From Francisella philomiragia subsp. philomiragia ATCC 25015 (GTDB lineage Bacteria; Pseudomonadota; Gammaproteobacteria; Francisellales; Francisellaceae), in contig NZ_DS999316.1 in assembly GCF_000156715.1 (NCBI RefSeq), forward strand, positions 795,212 to 859,211: a DNA stretch of 64,000 nucleotides, in the 5' to 3' direction. Below the pieces are notes generated by a model. It ran no database searches and was not told the origin of the DNA. It was given only the letters and a program-made list of their open reading frames with translations. Below, in pieces: positions 18,765-28,417 of this stretch. A program made the translations under genes and the position numbers. The stretch's first letter is position 1, and every line of letters starts with the position of its first letter.

Positions 18765-20051
18765 TTAAGCATCAAAAGCTCTTGCATAAACTTCACAAAG
18801 TTCATCCATAGATTTGTTTATTGCTACTTTATGTTGTTCTTTATCTAGTAGCTTCTGTAACGCTGGCGTAGCTGGAACCTGTATATCTAATATTGGCTCA
18901 ATTACGCTCTCAAATTTAGCAGGATGTGCAGTCGCTACGATTATATAATCCTTATTAGCATCAAGCTGATTTTTTGCTACAAAACCTGTTGCTGTGTGTG
19001 GACAAACAACTTCATTATACTGACGATAAACCTGCTTAATTTCTTCTATGATTTCAAAATCAGAAACACATATAGCTTTAACATTAGCTTTGAAATTTTC
19101 ATAATTCCCTAGCAAGTATAATAATCTTTCAAAATTACTAGGGTTACCAACATCCATCGCATTTGCCAATGTTTCAACACTTGCTCTTGGGTTAAATTCA
19201 CCAGTATTTAAATAATCTATCACTGTATCATTAGCATTTAAGCTCATAGATATCTCACCAATTGGGAAGCCCATTTGCTTAGCCCAAAAAGCTGCTGTGA
19301 TATTACCAATATTACCAGATGGAACAATGTAATTTGCTTTCTCTCCAGTCTGTAAATAATGCTGCCATGATGTATAAGCATAGTAAGTAGATTGTGGTAG
19401 TAATCTACCAATATTAATACTATTAGATGTATTTAGTTTGGTTCTTTCTGTCCACCAAGGTGTCTTAAAAGCTTCTTTAACTAAACTTTGACAATCATCA
19501 AAAACTCCTTCAACCTCAACAGCTTGGATATTATCACCCCAGCAAGTTATTTGTTTTTCTTGTCTCTTAGATATCTTACCCTTAGGGAACATCACTATAA
19601 CACGAATACTACCCTTACCGTGAAAAGCTGCCGCTACTGCAGAACCTGTATCGCCAGAAGTTGCTACTAAAATTGTAAATGGTTTCTCGCTATCTATAGA
19701 ACTTAAACAGTTGGCTAAAAATCTCGCACCGAAATCCTTAAAAGATAAAGTTGGTCCATGAAAAAGCTCTAAAACAGATGTTGTTTTATCCAAGCGCTTA
19801 ACTGGCACATCAAATGTAAAAGCATTATTACAAATCTTATCTAAAGAAGCTTCAAGCTGATCTCCTTTAAAGAACTCTCTCAAAGTATTTGCAGCAAATT
19901 CAGCATAAGTTATATCTTTAGCAAAATTCTGCCAATTAACCGTTGGAAATCTCTCAGGCACAAACAGTCCTCCATCAGGAGCTAATCCAGATTGCATTGC
20001 CTCACTTAATGAAACTTTGATATTTTTATCTCTTGTACTAATAAAATTCAT
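18765..20051 (-). CDS. thrC: Threonine synthase
   Basis: PLP enzyme that converts O-phosphohomoserine to threonine. The opening NFISTRDKNIKVSLSEAM with GLAPDGGLFVPE and the PLP lysine motif HGPTLSFKDFGARF mark it clearly; ATSGDTGSAVAAAF and VPSGNIGNITA bind the phosphate. Length 428 matches the E. coli type. It is the third gene of thrA-thrB-thrC, 12 bases after thrB. It converges on the MFS gene at 18741 across 23 bases of AT-rich DNA holding only a weak hairpin. Confidence 0.96.
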   Translation of the reverse strand: MNFISTRDKNIKVSLSEAMQSGLAPDGGLFVPERFPTVNWQNFAKDITYAEFAANTLREFFKGDQLEASLDKICNNAFTFDVPVKRLDKTTSVLELFHGPTLSFKDFGARFLANCLSSIDSEKPFTILVATSGDTGSAVAAAFHGKGSIRVIVMFPKGKISKRQEKQITCWGDNIQAVEVEGVFDDCQSLVKEAFKTPWWTERTKLNTSNSINIGRLLPQSTYYAYTSWQHYLQTGEKANYIVPSGNIGNITAAFWAKQMGFPIGEISMSLNANDTVIDYLNTGEFNPRASVETLANAMDVGNPSNFERLLYLLGNYENFKANVKAICVSDFEIIEEIKQVYRQYNEVVCPHTATGFVAKNQLDANKDYIIVATAHPAKFESVIEPILDIQVPATPALQKLLDKEQHKVAINKSMDELCEVYARAFDA

Positions 20052-20063
20052 GTCTTACCTTTA

Positions 20064-21017
20064 TTATTTTTTCTCTAATATGTATGCACCTTTGCCACTC
20101 ATAGCACTTATCCAGCTATCTGACTTAAGGTTAAATTCTTTAAATTTATCCTGCATTGCTTTAGCAACAACATTCGCATCATCTTGTTTTTTTACAAGTG
20201 CAAACATTGTTGGTCCTGATCCTGATATACCACAAGCTATTGCGCCAGTATCATAAGCTGCTTTTTGCACATCATAAAATCCTATGATTAACTTAGATCT
20301 TCTTGGTTCAATCAATATATCTTTTAGACTTTCACTCAACAATTCAATATCTTGTGTGTATAAAGCACTTATTGTAGCTGCTAAGCATGCACTATGTTCA
20401 ACTATTGTAGATAAATCATAAGGCTCTTTCAAAAGCTCGCGCGCCTTTTTTGTCTCAATTGACAGGTTAGGACAAACTATAACTACATTACAGTCTACAA
20501 TTGGTAAATCTATTTTTTTACATGGTTTTGAACTTTGTAATAATACCAGTCCACCAAACATACATGGCACTGCATTGTCACCATGAAATGATCCTGATAT
20601 CAAACTCTCACCATAGATAGCATAGTCAATCAAATCATCATAGCTATACGGTGTTTCAAAAAAAGCATTCATCGCGACTAGAGCAGCAACAGAAGAAGCT
20701 GCTGAACCACCCATACCAGAGCCTAGTGTTATACCTTTTTGTATATAAACATCAAAACCTATCTTGATATTTTTATCAGCCAAAAACTTTTTGATTACGG
20801 CTGTAGCGACATTTTTATCACTGTCAAAAGGTAGTTTATCTGCACCAGTAGCTCCACTAATTTGTTTGATAACCAACTCGGTATCGTCTCTTTTGATAAG
20901 TTCTACAGTATCTCCTACCCCATCGATAGCAAAACCTAGCAAATCATAACCAACTGCAAAATTTGCACTAGTTGCTGGAGCAAATGCTTTAGCTGATTTA
21001 ATATTAGCTAATTTCAT
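20064..21017 (-). CDS. thrB: Homoserine kinase
   Basis: GHMP-family kinase that phosphorylates homoserine. The ATP-binding motif GITLGSGMGGSAASS is central, the N-terminal motif is FAPATSANFAVGYDLLG, and the C-terminal glycine-rich motif is CGISGSGPTMFAL. Length 317 matches E. coli ThrB. It starts 2 bases after the thrA stop and ends 12 bases before the thrC start, so translation of the three is likely coupled. Confidence 0.96.
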   Translation of the reverse strand: MKLANIKSAKAFAPATSANFAVGYDLLGFAIDGVGDTVELIKRDDTELVIKQISGATGADKLPFDSDKNVATAVIKKFLADKNIKIGFDVYIQKGITLGSGMGGSAASSVAALVAMNAFFETPYSYDDLIDYAIYGESLISGSFHGDNAVPCMFGGLVLLQSSKPCKKIDLPIVDCNVVIVCPNLSIETKKARELLKEPYDLSTIVEHSACLAATISALYTQDIELLSESLKDILIEPRRSKLIIGFYDVQKAAYDTGAIACGISGSGPTMFALVKKQDDANVVAKAMQDKFKEFNLKSDSWISAMSGKGAYILEKK

Positions 21018-21019
21018 GA

Positions 21020-23440
21020 CTACTTTTCTCTTATCACAGTTATAACATCTGCATATACGCCCGCTGCTGTTACCTCAACACCAGCACCAGCACCTTGGAT
21101 AACCATAGGTTGAGTATATCTATCTGTATTTATCATCACGATATTATCAGTACCTTTCACATTTGCAAAAGGACTAGATTCATCATAAGCTTGGATACCT
21201 ACATTTGCAACACCATTAACGATAGATCCAACATAATGCACCCCAGCAAGATCTTTCTTTTTGTCTGCAATCTGTTGCATTATTTGCTCATTGAATGCTG
21301 GAAGTTTTGCAAAAAACTCTTCTACACTACATTCACGCAACTCTTCCGGTACTAAATTTTCGATAACCAAGTCATTCAAGCCTATATTTAGACCTATTTC
21401 TCTAGCTAAGATCACAGTCTTTCTCGCCACATCCATACCTGATAAATCTTGTCTTGGATCTGGCTCTGTATATCCAGCATCATAAGCCATTTTAACTGCA
21501 TCTGAGAAAATTACACCATTATTTAACTGAGTGAACAAATAACTTAAAGTTCCTGAGAAAATACCATTTATAGATCTAACATGATCACCACTTTGAACCA
21601 TATTTTGTAATGTAACTATAAGAGGAAGGCCAGCACAAACGTTTGTTTCATATAGGAAACTAGTACCATTTTGCTTAGCGACTTTTCTAAGCTCTTGATA
21701 GAACTCATAGTTTCCTGAATTTGCATATTTATTAGGAGTAATTACGCTTATTCCATTCTTTAAGAAATTGCTATAATTTTTCGAAACATTTTCACTTGCT
21801 GTAGCATCAATAACAATTTTTTTGGTAGCTGAAGCATGTGACATAAATTCAGCCAACCTCTCTAGATTAACTTGCTCTGTATTCTCATTAAGTAGATTAT
21901 CTATATTTTCAAATAGTAAATTCTCATAAGAAACACGCATTTGTTTTGAATTAGTAGCTCCGACTAATACTAAATTAATGCCTTTTGCATACCATTTTTC
22001 ATAAGTTTTTTTGACTTGTTTAATAAATGCCTTACCAATATTTCCAGCTCCAATAACAGCAATTGCGATATCATCACTCTCAGAATTATAGTGACGATGC
22101 ATAGCTTGTACGCCACGTATCTCATCTTCCGCTTTTACAGCAAATGTAACACTTCTTTCTGATGACCCTTGAGCAATAGCATGTATATTGATATTTGCTA
22201 ATTTAAGTGAATTTACTAATTTTGCTAGCGAGCCAGTCTTAGACTTCATACCCTCACCAACAGCTGTAATCAAAGCATGATGTTTATGAACAACTATTTC
22301 TTCGATAAGATTACTCTTTATCTCATTTGCAAACTCTTGTCTAAGAGCTTCAGTTGCTTTGTCAGCATTGACACTATCTATAGCAAAACAGATCGAGTAC
22401 TCAGAACTAGCCTGAGATATCATCATTACCGACACTTCTGCCTTCTCTAACGCTCCGAATACTTTAAATGATATTCCTGACACACCAATCATACCAGCAC
22501 CTTGCACACGTACAATCGCAACATCTGAGACGCTTGTTAGACCTTTGATAATTCCTTGGTTTTCATCTTTATCTGCACTAATTTTAGTACCAACCTCATT
22601 TGGGAAATAACTACTCTTAATATAGATTGGTGTTCTTTCTAGAGCCATAGGAGCGATAGTTAAAGGATGTACTACAGATGCACCAAAATATGCAAGCTCA
22701 AGAGCTTCTTTATATGTTAATTGAGTTAGAGGTTTTGCTTCTGGAACTACTTGTGGATTAGCACTATATACACCCGCCACATCTGTCCAAATATATAATT
22801 TATCTGCTTGTAATAACTTGGCAAAAATAGCCGCTGAGTAATCACTACAATTCAAACCTAATATAGTTCTTTTGCCTAGCCTATTTTGAGCAATAAAGCC
22901 AGTTACGATGTATACATCTGCTGGATTATCATTTTTGATAGACTCAAGTAGCTCCAAACTTTTTTGCCAGTCAACTGTAACAGGATAGCTACGATCATTT
23001 ACAATCAAACATTGTGATGCGTCTATGAAATAAGATTTTTTACCTTTTGATTGCAAATATAGTGTAAGAATTTTAGCTGACCAGATTTCTCCAAACCCTA
23101 GTATGAAAAATCTTAAACTATCTGCACAAAACCCTGTAATAGCAATAGTACTTAAAATATGTTTGATATTTTTTAAATCTTCTAGGATTGATTGTTGCAA
23201 TAAATCATCTGAAGGAACTAATTCCTCAAGTATAGAACTATGATGCTCAAAAATAAAATTAAGTGTTTCACTATAATCTTGAGATTCAATCGCTTGATCT
23301 ATAGCTTTTTGTAAATTACTAGTTGTTTTTGCTGATGCAGAAACTACCACAGCTTCATCGACACAACTAATTATATTCGAAACATTTTTTATTTTCTCAG
23401 CTGATGCTAAACTACTACCACCAAATTTATGTACTATCAT
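21020..23440 (-). CDS. thrA: Bifunctional aspartokinase / homoserine dehydrogenase
   Basis: First and third steps of the threonine branch in one 806-residue polypeptide. The kinase domain starts VHKFGGSSLA and includes GFIAQN..GKRTILGLNCSDYSA. A central ACT regulatory region (about 310-450) contains VSVMMISQASSEYSI and INIHAIAQGSSERSV. The dehydrogenase begins with AVIGAGNIGKAF and carries NGIFSGTLSYLF and YTEPDPRQDLSGMDVARK. Feedback control by threonine is expected from the family. asd starts 93 bases away on the other strand. I saw no leader peptide rich in Thr/Ile codons, so no attenuator is apparent. Confidence 0.96.
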   Translation of the reverse strand: MIVHKFGGSSLASAEKIKNVSNIISCVDEAVVVSASAKTTSNLQKAIDQAIESQDYSETLNFIFEHHSSILEELVPSDDLLQQSILEDLKNIKHILSTIAITGFCADSLRFFILGFGEIWSAKILTLYLQSKGKKSYFIDASQCLIVNDRSYPVTVDWQKSLELLESIKNDNPADVYIVTGFIAQNRLGKRTILGLNCSDYSAAIFAKLLQADKLYIWTDVAGVYSANPQVVPEAKPLTQLTYKEALELAYFGASVVHPLTIAPMALERTPIYIKSSYFPNEVGTKISADKDENQGIIKGLTSVSDVAIVRVQGAGMIGVSGISFKVFGALEKAEVSVMMISQASSEYSICFAIDSVNADKATEALRQEFANEIKSNLIEEIVVHKHHALITAVGEGMKSKTGSLAKLVNSLKLANINIHAIAQGSSERSVTFAVKAEDEIRGVQAMHRHYNSESDDIAIAVIGAGNIGKAFIKQVKKTYEKWYAKGINLVLVGATNSKQMRVSYENLLFENIDNLLNENTEQVNLERLAEFMSHASATKKIVIDATASENVSKNYSNFLKNGISVITPNKYANSGNYEFYQELRKVAKQNGTSFLYETNVCAGLPLIVTLQNMVQSGDHVRSINGIFSGTLSYLFTQLNNGVIFSDAVKMAYDAGYTEPDPRQDLSGMDVARKTVILAREIGLNIGLNDLVIENLVPEELRECSVEEFFAKLPAFNEQIMQQIADKKKDLAGVHYVGSIVNGVANVGIQAYDESSPFANVKGTDNIVMINTDRYTQPMVIQGAGAGVEVTAAGVYADVITVIREK

Positions 23441-23533
23441 ATTTTACACTCTTACTCTTAACAAATATCAAATTGATTACTTTTGTATTATACTTGAGCC
23501 ATAAATTTTATCACTAATAATTATGAGGGTTTT

Positions 23534-24634
23534 ATGCTTAAAGTTGGTTTTATTGGTTGGCGTGGAATGGTTGGCTCAGTTTTGATGTCTCGCATGGTTG
23601 AATCGAATGATTTTGATGACATCATACCAACATTTTTTTCAACATCTCAAGCAGGACAACAACCTTCAGGATTTATGGAGAAATATGGCGTATTACAAGA
23701 TGCCTACAGTATCAAAGAATTAGCTAAAATGGATATACTTCTAAGCTGTCAAGGTGGTGAATATACCAAAGAAATTCACTCTAAGTTAAGATCATCTGGT
23801 TGGCAGGGTTTTTGGATAGATGCTGCATCTACACTACGTCTAGAGAATGAAAGTACCCTAGTACTAGATCCGTTAAATCATGGGCAAATAATCAACGCTA
23901 TTGATAGTGGTAAAAAAGACTTTATTGGTAGTAATTGTACTGTTAGTTTAATGTCTCTAGCAATCGCTGGACTACTCAAGGAAGATCTTGTTGAATGGGT
24001 TAACTCTAGTACTTACCAAGCGATATCAGGTTCGGGTGCTGCAGCAATGCAAGAACTTCTCCAACAAGCTGATCTTTTGAGTAAAGCTGATGATATAAAT
24101 GCAGATATCCTAACAAGAGAAAAAACTCTAAGAGAACTATCTAAAGACTCTTCAAAAATCCCTCAACAAAAAACTGTACAAACTTTGGCTTATAATCTAT
24201 TGCCTTGGATAGATGTTGGTATGCCAAGTGGACAAACAAAAGAAGAGTACAAAGCAGCCACAGAACTAAACAAAATTTTAGATACTAAAAAAGCAATCCC
24301 TGTTGATGGCGTATGTGTTAGAGTTCCTAGCCTAAGATCACACTCACAAGCTTTGACAGTCAAACTAAGACAGAAATTAACAATTGAAGAAATTAAGCAA
24401 AAAATATCTCAAGGTAATGAGTGGGTTAAAGTTGTAGATAATAATAAAGAAGATACTCTTAAGCATCTAACACCTCAAGCAACTTCAGGAACTCTTGATA
24501 TCGCTATAGGTCGTATCAAATCATCTCTATTAGCTGATGATATATTTCATTGCTTCACGGTAGGAGATCAGCTACTATGGGGAGCTGCAGAACCACTAAG
24601 AAGAGTTTTAAATATTATTAAAAATAAAATCTAA
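23534..24634 (+). CDS. asd: Aspartate-semialdehyde dehydrogenase
   Basis: NADPH enzyme that reduces aspartyl phosphate to aspartate semialdehyde, between the two ThrA activities; it also feeds lysine and DAP. The N-terminus KVGFIGWRGMVGSVLM is the Rossmann loop of the gram-negative type. The nucleophilic Cys is in GSNCTVSLM, and the base His is in VPSLRSHSQALTVKL. Length 366 fits E. coli Asd. A GAGGG ribosome site precedes the ATG. It is divergent from thrABC, so the whole aspartate-to-threonine set sits together. Confidence 0.96.
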   Translation: MLKVGFIGWRGMVGSVLMSRMVESNDFDDIIPTFFSTSQAGQQPSGFMEKYGVLQDAYSIKELAKMDILLSCQGGEYTKEIHSKLRSSGWQGFWIDAASTLRLENESTLVLDPLNHGQIINAIDSGKKDFIGSNCTVSLMSLAIAGLLKEDLVEWVNSSTYQAISGSGAAAMQELLQQADLLSKADDINADILTREKTLRELSKDSSKIPQQKTVQTLAYNLLPWIDVGMPSGQTKEEYKAATELNKILDTKKAIPVDGVCVRVPSLRSHSQALTVKLRQKLTIEEIKQKISQGNEWVKVVDNNKEDTLKHLTPQATSGTLDIAIGRIKSSLLADDIFHCFTVGDQLLWGAAEPLRRVLNIIKNKI

Positions 24635-24682
24635 GATAAAAAATATTAGAAAGTTTAGAAGATAATTATCAATTCTTTTAGG

Positions 24683-25501
24683 CTACTCCCAAACGTAACC
24701 TTTTGGCAAATCACAAGATACACCTTTTTGACTTAGCATCATGGTTTTCATATTTGTAATAGGACAACTACAAGTCGCATACTCTTTTGAACCTTTTTCA
24801 TATTTACATGGTTGAGTCATACAACCTGCTACATCAATATTTTGACATTTAACTCCTTCACCTGGTTTTGCGATATCATAGTCCTTATTCATATCAAAAC
24901 CATAAGTTGAAATTAAATCAGCACCTGGGATAAAAGATACATTATCATCTTGAGTATTTTGATCAGCTATATATTTACATACTGGAGCTTCTACTCCTTT
25001 ACAATCACCACTACCATCCGGTAGACAAGTAGAAAGGTTTTTACATTTTGAACCATCTTTACCACAAACTGCTACTGTCTCATAATAAACGCCTAAGTTC
25101 ATAATTCCATCAATATTGACATAATTAGGACCTGTGAAAATTTTACATCTACAATTAGCTGTTTTTCCATCTTCGCTTACTTTACATGGCATAGCTTGAT
25201 TGTTTGGATTTATACCTGTTGCTTCTGGAGAGCCTGAGTAGTGACAATTTGCATAAGTAGCTTTTGCACAATACAGTTGTTTAGTTGCACTAGTTGCTCC
25301 ACCACCAGACCAAGCTGAGCCATATTCAGTAGGCTTACATAAGGTCGGATAAAAAGGCATATTACTACAGTTATCGCCACAAAATGGTCTTACAGAATCA
25401 CAAAGTACACTTGACTCCATTACTGGATACTTTATGATATCTTTACCAAAAGATACGCTTACAAGTAATACAAAAACTAATATGGCAAAAAGTCTTTTCA
25501 T
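24683..25501 (-). CDS. Exported Cys-rich protein of unknown function
   Basis: I do not recognise a family. The 272-residue product begins with a clear signal peptide (MKRLFAILVFVLLVSVSFG, cleavage predicted near residue 19) and then has about 20 cysteines over the mature protein, some as C-x-C pairs (NCRCK, TCSCP). There is no membrane helix after the signal. Such spacing suggests several disulfides formed in the periplasm or outside the cell. There is no lipobox, so it is probably soluble. It lies 8 bases after murF on the same strand but has its own ATG, and could be co-transcribed with murF. Confidence 0.7.
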   Translation of the reverse strand: MKRLFAILVFVLLVSVSFGKDIIKYPVMESSVLCDSVRPFCGDNCSNMPFYPTLCKPTEYGSAWSGGGATSATKQLYCAKATYANCHYSGSPEATGINPNNQAMPCKVSEDGKTANCRCKIFTGPNYVNIDGIMNLGVYYETVAVCGKDGSKCKNLSTCLPDGSGDCKGVEAPVCKYIADQNTQDDNVSFIPGADLISTYGFDMNKDYDIAKPGEGVKCQNIDVAGCMTQPCKYEKGSKEYATCSCPITNMKTMMLSQKGVSCDLPKGYVWE

Positions 25502-25509
25502 AATGTCCC

Positions 25510-26868
25510 TTATAAGTTTTCCTTAACAAATTTGACAACTTCTTCCATCTTAAAGCTTCTAGCTCCTTTGACAGTAAGTTTAGTATTTTGAGATTTATAC
25601 CCATCAAGTACTTTTAATAGATCATTATTTAACTGTTTTTTATCATCATAATATTTAACATTTGAACCTTCATACTCTTCTAAAGCAAACTTTATTAAAT
25701 TTTTTTCGCCAAATAAAAATATATTATCCAAGCCAGCCTTATTGAGCCATTGCCCCATTTTACGATGATAATTCTCGCCCTCATCACCTAATTCTCTCAT
25801 TGAAGTAATTGCTATAACTTTTTTACCATCAAATTCAGCTAAATCTGCTATAGCAGCTTGGACAGCACCAGCACTAGCATTATATGTATCGTCTACAAGA
25901 GTTAACTTATCATTTAGTTTTTCGGTTGAGAATCTACCTTTATAGTTTTTGATATTTTGCGTATTTTGTAAGAAATCATTAGGTTCTAGTCCTGCAGCAA
26001 CCACACTTGCTATCGCAAGCATGCTATTAGACAAATTATGTTTACCTATGTTGGGTAACTGATAGCTATATTCTTTGTTAAAAATTCTAATCTTAACATC
26101 GTATAACTCTGGCGTAACCTGATAATCTAAGATGATGATATCTGCATCTTGATTACTCATTGAGCAAGTAATTTTCTTGCAATCTAATTTATCTGCATAA
26201 GCTGGTATTCTTTCATCATCAAGATTTACAATACAAACGCCGTCTTTGGGTAAAGCTTTAAGAAGCTCACCTTTTTCAATCATTACACCATCTAGAGTTT
26301 TAAGATTCTCTAAATGACTAGCGCCAACATTTGTAATCATCGCAACATTAGGCTGGATAATTTCAGCAGCAGCTTTTATCTCACCTGCAACGCTTGTACC
26401 AGTTTCAATCACAGCAAAATCGACATCTTGTGGAGTTTCTAAAACTGTCATAGGCACACCAAGATAGTTGTTAAAATTACCTTGTGTAAAATGTACTTTT
26501 TTACCACCAAGTAGAGTTACAATCATTTCTTTAACCGTTGTTTTACCACAACTACCAGTTAAAGAAATAATTGGCATTTTTAGAGACTTACGATACTCTT
26601 TTGCTAAAGCTCGTAATCCTTTGATAGTATTGTTACAAACTACTTGAGGGATATTTATATCTTGTTTCTTTGAAACCAACAATGCTTTTGCTCCATTAGC
26701 AATGGCACTCGGGATAAATTCATGGCCATCACGATTAGCTACAATCGCGACAAATAAAGCATCTTGATTTACCTCATTAGAATTAATGCTAACTGTTTGA
26801 ATTGATACATCTTCGCCGATGTATTCTAAGCCAGCTTGTGTTGCTAATTGTTTTAGTGATTTGATCAT
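25510..26868 (-). CDS. murF: UDP-MurNAc-tripeptide--D-alanyl-D-alanine ligase
   Basis: Adds D-Ala-D-Ala to the UDP-MurNAc tripeptide, the last cytoplasmic peptidoglycan step. The N-terminal domain has the MurF-like SINSNEVNQDALFVAI and NRDGHEFI. The P-loop is LTGSCGKTTVKEM, followed by TQGNFNNYLGVPMTVL, AVIETGTSVAGEI and VDDTYNASAGAVQAAI. Length 452 matches E. coli. GGAG lies upstream of the ATG. It stands apart from mraY-murD; murE is 1.5 kb upstream, separated by an HD protein and a protease. Confidence 0.96.
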   Translation of the reverse strand: MIKSLKQLATQAGLEYIGEDVSIQTVSINSNEVNQDALFVAIVANRDGHEFIPSAIANGAKALLVSKKQDINIPQVVCNNTIKGLRALAKEYRKSLKMPIISLTGSCGKTTVKEMIVTLLGGKKVHFTQGNFNNYLGVPMTVLETPQDVDFAVIETGTSVAGEIKAAAEIIQPNVAMITNVGASHLENLKTLDGVMIEKGELLKALPKDGVCIVNLDDERIPAYADKLDCKKITCSMSNQDADIIILDYQVTPELYDVKIRIFNKEYSYQLPNIGKHNLSNSMLAIASVVAAGLEPNDFLQNTQNIKNYKGRFSTEKLNDKLTLVDDTYNASAGAVQAAIADLAEFDGKKVIAITSMRELGDEGENYHRKMGQWLNKAGLDNIFLFGEKNLIKFALEEYEGSNVKYYDDKKQLNNDLLKVLDGYKSQNTKLTVKGARSFKMEEVVKFVKENL

Positions 26869-26889
26869 TTTTTCTCCATAAGACTCATA

Positions 26890-26984
26890 TCAAACTCCTC
26901 TTCCGGTCACAGAGCGAAGTCGAAGTGTGAAGGGAAAATAGCTTTAAATAAACTATCATAGTGATAGATCATTGATCTGTCACT
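26890..26984. repeat. Two palindromes in the gap between the HD gene and murF
   Basis: At 26960-26984 an 11-base stem (AGTGATAGATC against GATCTGTCACT, one G-T pair) closes a 3-base loop. At 26900-26934 a second inverted repeat has TCACA at 26907-26911 facing TGTGA at 26926-26930 with partly complementary CTTCC/AAGGG flanks. Both lie just after the HD gene stop on the minus strand. The first could act as a weak terminator, but the downstream U tract is interrupted. They resemble the repeat palindromes seen at 29.1 to 33.4 kb. Confidence 0.5.
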
Positions 26985-26996
26985 ACAAATATTTGC

Positions 26997-27587
26997 TTAA
27001 ACAAGCCACCCTTTCTCTACAGCTAAATCAATCTGTCCTTTTAAATATTGCCATAACTCCGGAGCAATGTCTTTTAATCCTAAGTTTCTACTGATAACTT
27101 TTTCTTTAGGCACTTTGCCATAAGCTACCCAACTACCACCATTATTTTGAATATTTTGCAAAACTGGGACTGCTCGCTCGATAGCTTTTGAATATTTTGC
27201 TTCTGCTGTTTGGTTATTTTCAAACTCAAGCCATAAAGCTTTATACTCATTAGCCTCATCTTTTGGCAACAATGAAAATATTTTCTCTAAAGCTTCTAGT
27301 TCTTTGGCGTTCTGTTCCTCTAGTACTGCATGATTATCAAAAGCATAAGTATCACCTGCATATATCTCAACAATATCATGGATCAATAGCATCTTAAGCA
27401 CTTTTAGCATATCAAGCTCTTCAATTGCATATTCTTCTAATATAACGCCCATAAGAGTTACGTGCCAACTATGTTCTGCTGTATTCTCTCTACGATTATT
27501 ATCACATTTTATCAATGCTCTACGATATACGCCTTTTAGCTTGTCTATCTCTTGGATAAAACTTATTTTCTTTTCTAAATTTGTCAT
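26997..27587 (-). CDS. HD-domain phosphohydrolase (YfbR/5'-nucleotidase-like)
   Basis: A 196-residue cytoplasmic protein of the HD_3 type. The metal-binding residues are seen as ENTAEHSWHVTLMG (His) and LLIHDIVEIYAGD (His-Asp), with a further conserved Asp in the helix after them. Family members hydrolyse deoxynucleoside monophosphates or related phosphates; the substrate here is not known. It lies downstream of the trypsin-like gene on the same strand, 74 bases after its stop, and is followed by the palindromes at 26890-26984. Confidence 0.82.
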   Translation of the reverse strand: MTNLEKKISFIQEIDKLKGVYRRALIKCDNNRRENTAEHSWHVTLMGVILEEYAIEELDMLKVLKMLLIHDIVEIYAGDTYAFDNHAVLEEQNAKELEALEKIFSLLPKDEANEYKALWLEFENNQTAEAKYSKAIERAVPVLQNIQNNGGSWVAYGKVPKEKVISRNLGLKDIAPELWQYLKGQIDLAVEKGWLV

Positions 27588-27661
27588 TTTATCTTTTCTT
27601 TAAAATTATACTTAGCGATAACTTCTCGCTCATTAAAATGATTAACAGTAAGTGAATATGA

Positions 27662-28417
27662 TTAATCAAACCTATCTAAAGTTATATTTAAAGGTTGAGG
27701 CCTCCAATCTTCAACACTATCCATTCTCACAGCATAAGCTAAAGCTCCTTGAAACTCTAGCGTACGAAGACTCCAGCTTAGGTCTTCATCATATGCTTTA
27801 TATGTTACACTTTCTATTTTATCTGCAACATAAACTCCTATAATATGCCAAACACCACCTATAGACTTAAATATTGGACTACCTGAGCATCCTTGCCCTA
27901 CAGGCTGACTTAACTCATAAAAACCACTTCCTTTAATACTTGGTAGTTTAAATGAGATTCTACGCCTTATATGACCAGAGGAATATATTAAGTCTGGTCG
28001 TCCAAGAACCCTACCACACTCATCTTTACAATCAACATCCTCATATAGGTTAGCACTAGGATAACCTAATAAACTATATGTGCATGCAGAAAATTGTTTT
28101 TCAAATAAAACTTTCGTATATACTTGATACTGCCTATTTTCAACAAATAGTAAAGTAATGTCTTCTGTTGGATGATTATCACAAATATCTATCTTAACTA
28201 CATTCCATTTATTTGTAGCTGGATTAACAAACATTGCCATAATAAATTGATTAGATTCTAGAGTAATATTAACGACATGCTGTGCTGTTAAGTCATATCC
28301 TTTAGACCCAATAAAAAATCCTGTTCCTAAAAAATCTTTTTGACAATAATTATTCCCATTTTTTTCAATTAAAGATATTGGGAAAACTATATCTCTACAC
28401 TTTAAATCATTTGACAA
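27662..28417 (-). CDS. Trypsin-like serine protease, cytoplasmic
   Basis: A 251-residue chymotrypsin-fold protein. The catalytic triad is visible: His47 in LTAQHV, Asp86 in HPTEDITLL and Ser178 in GQGCSGSPIF, each in the usual context. No signal peptide or membrane helix is present, which is unusual, as most bacterial trypsin-like proteases are exported. The start is a TTG at 28415-28417 with the ribosome site AGGGG 6-7 bases upstream; the next in-frame ATG would remove His47. It overlaps the end of murE by 16 bases. Substrate and role are unknown. Confidence 0.78.
   Translation of the reverse strand: MSNDLKCRDIVFPISLIEKNGNNYCQKDFLGTGFFIGSKGYDLTAQHVVNITLESNQFIMAMFVNPATNKWNVVKIDICDNHPTEDITLLFVENRQYQVYTKVLFEKQFSACTYSLLGYPSANLYEDVDCKDECGRVLGRPDLIYSSGHIRRRISFKLPSIKGSGFYELSQPVGQGCSGSPIFKSIGGVWHIIGVYVADKIESVTYKAYDEDLSWSLRTLEFQGALAYAVRMDSVEDWRPQPLNITLDRFD

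Noticed and set aside
23441..23533. Threonine/isoleucine attenuator before thrA
   Set aside because: The gap to asd is 93 bases and shows no leader peptide with Thr/Ile codon runs and no terminator hairpin.
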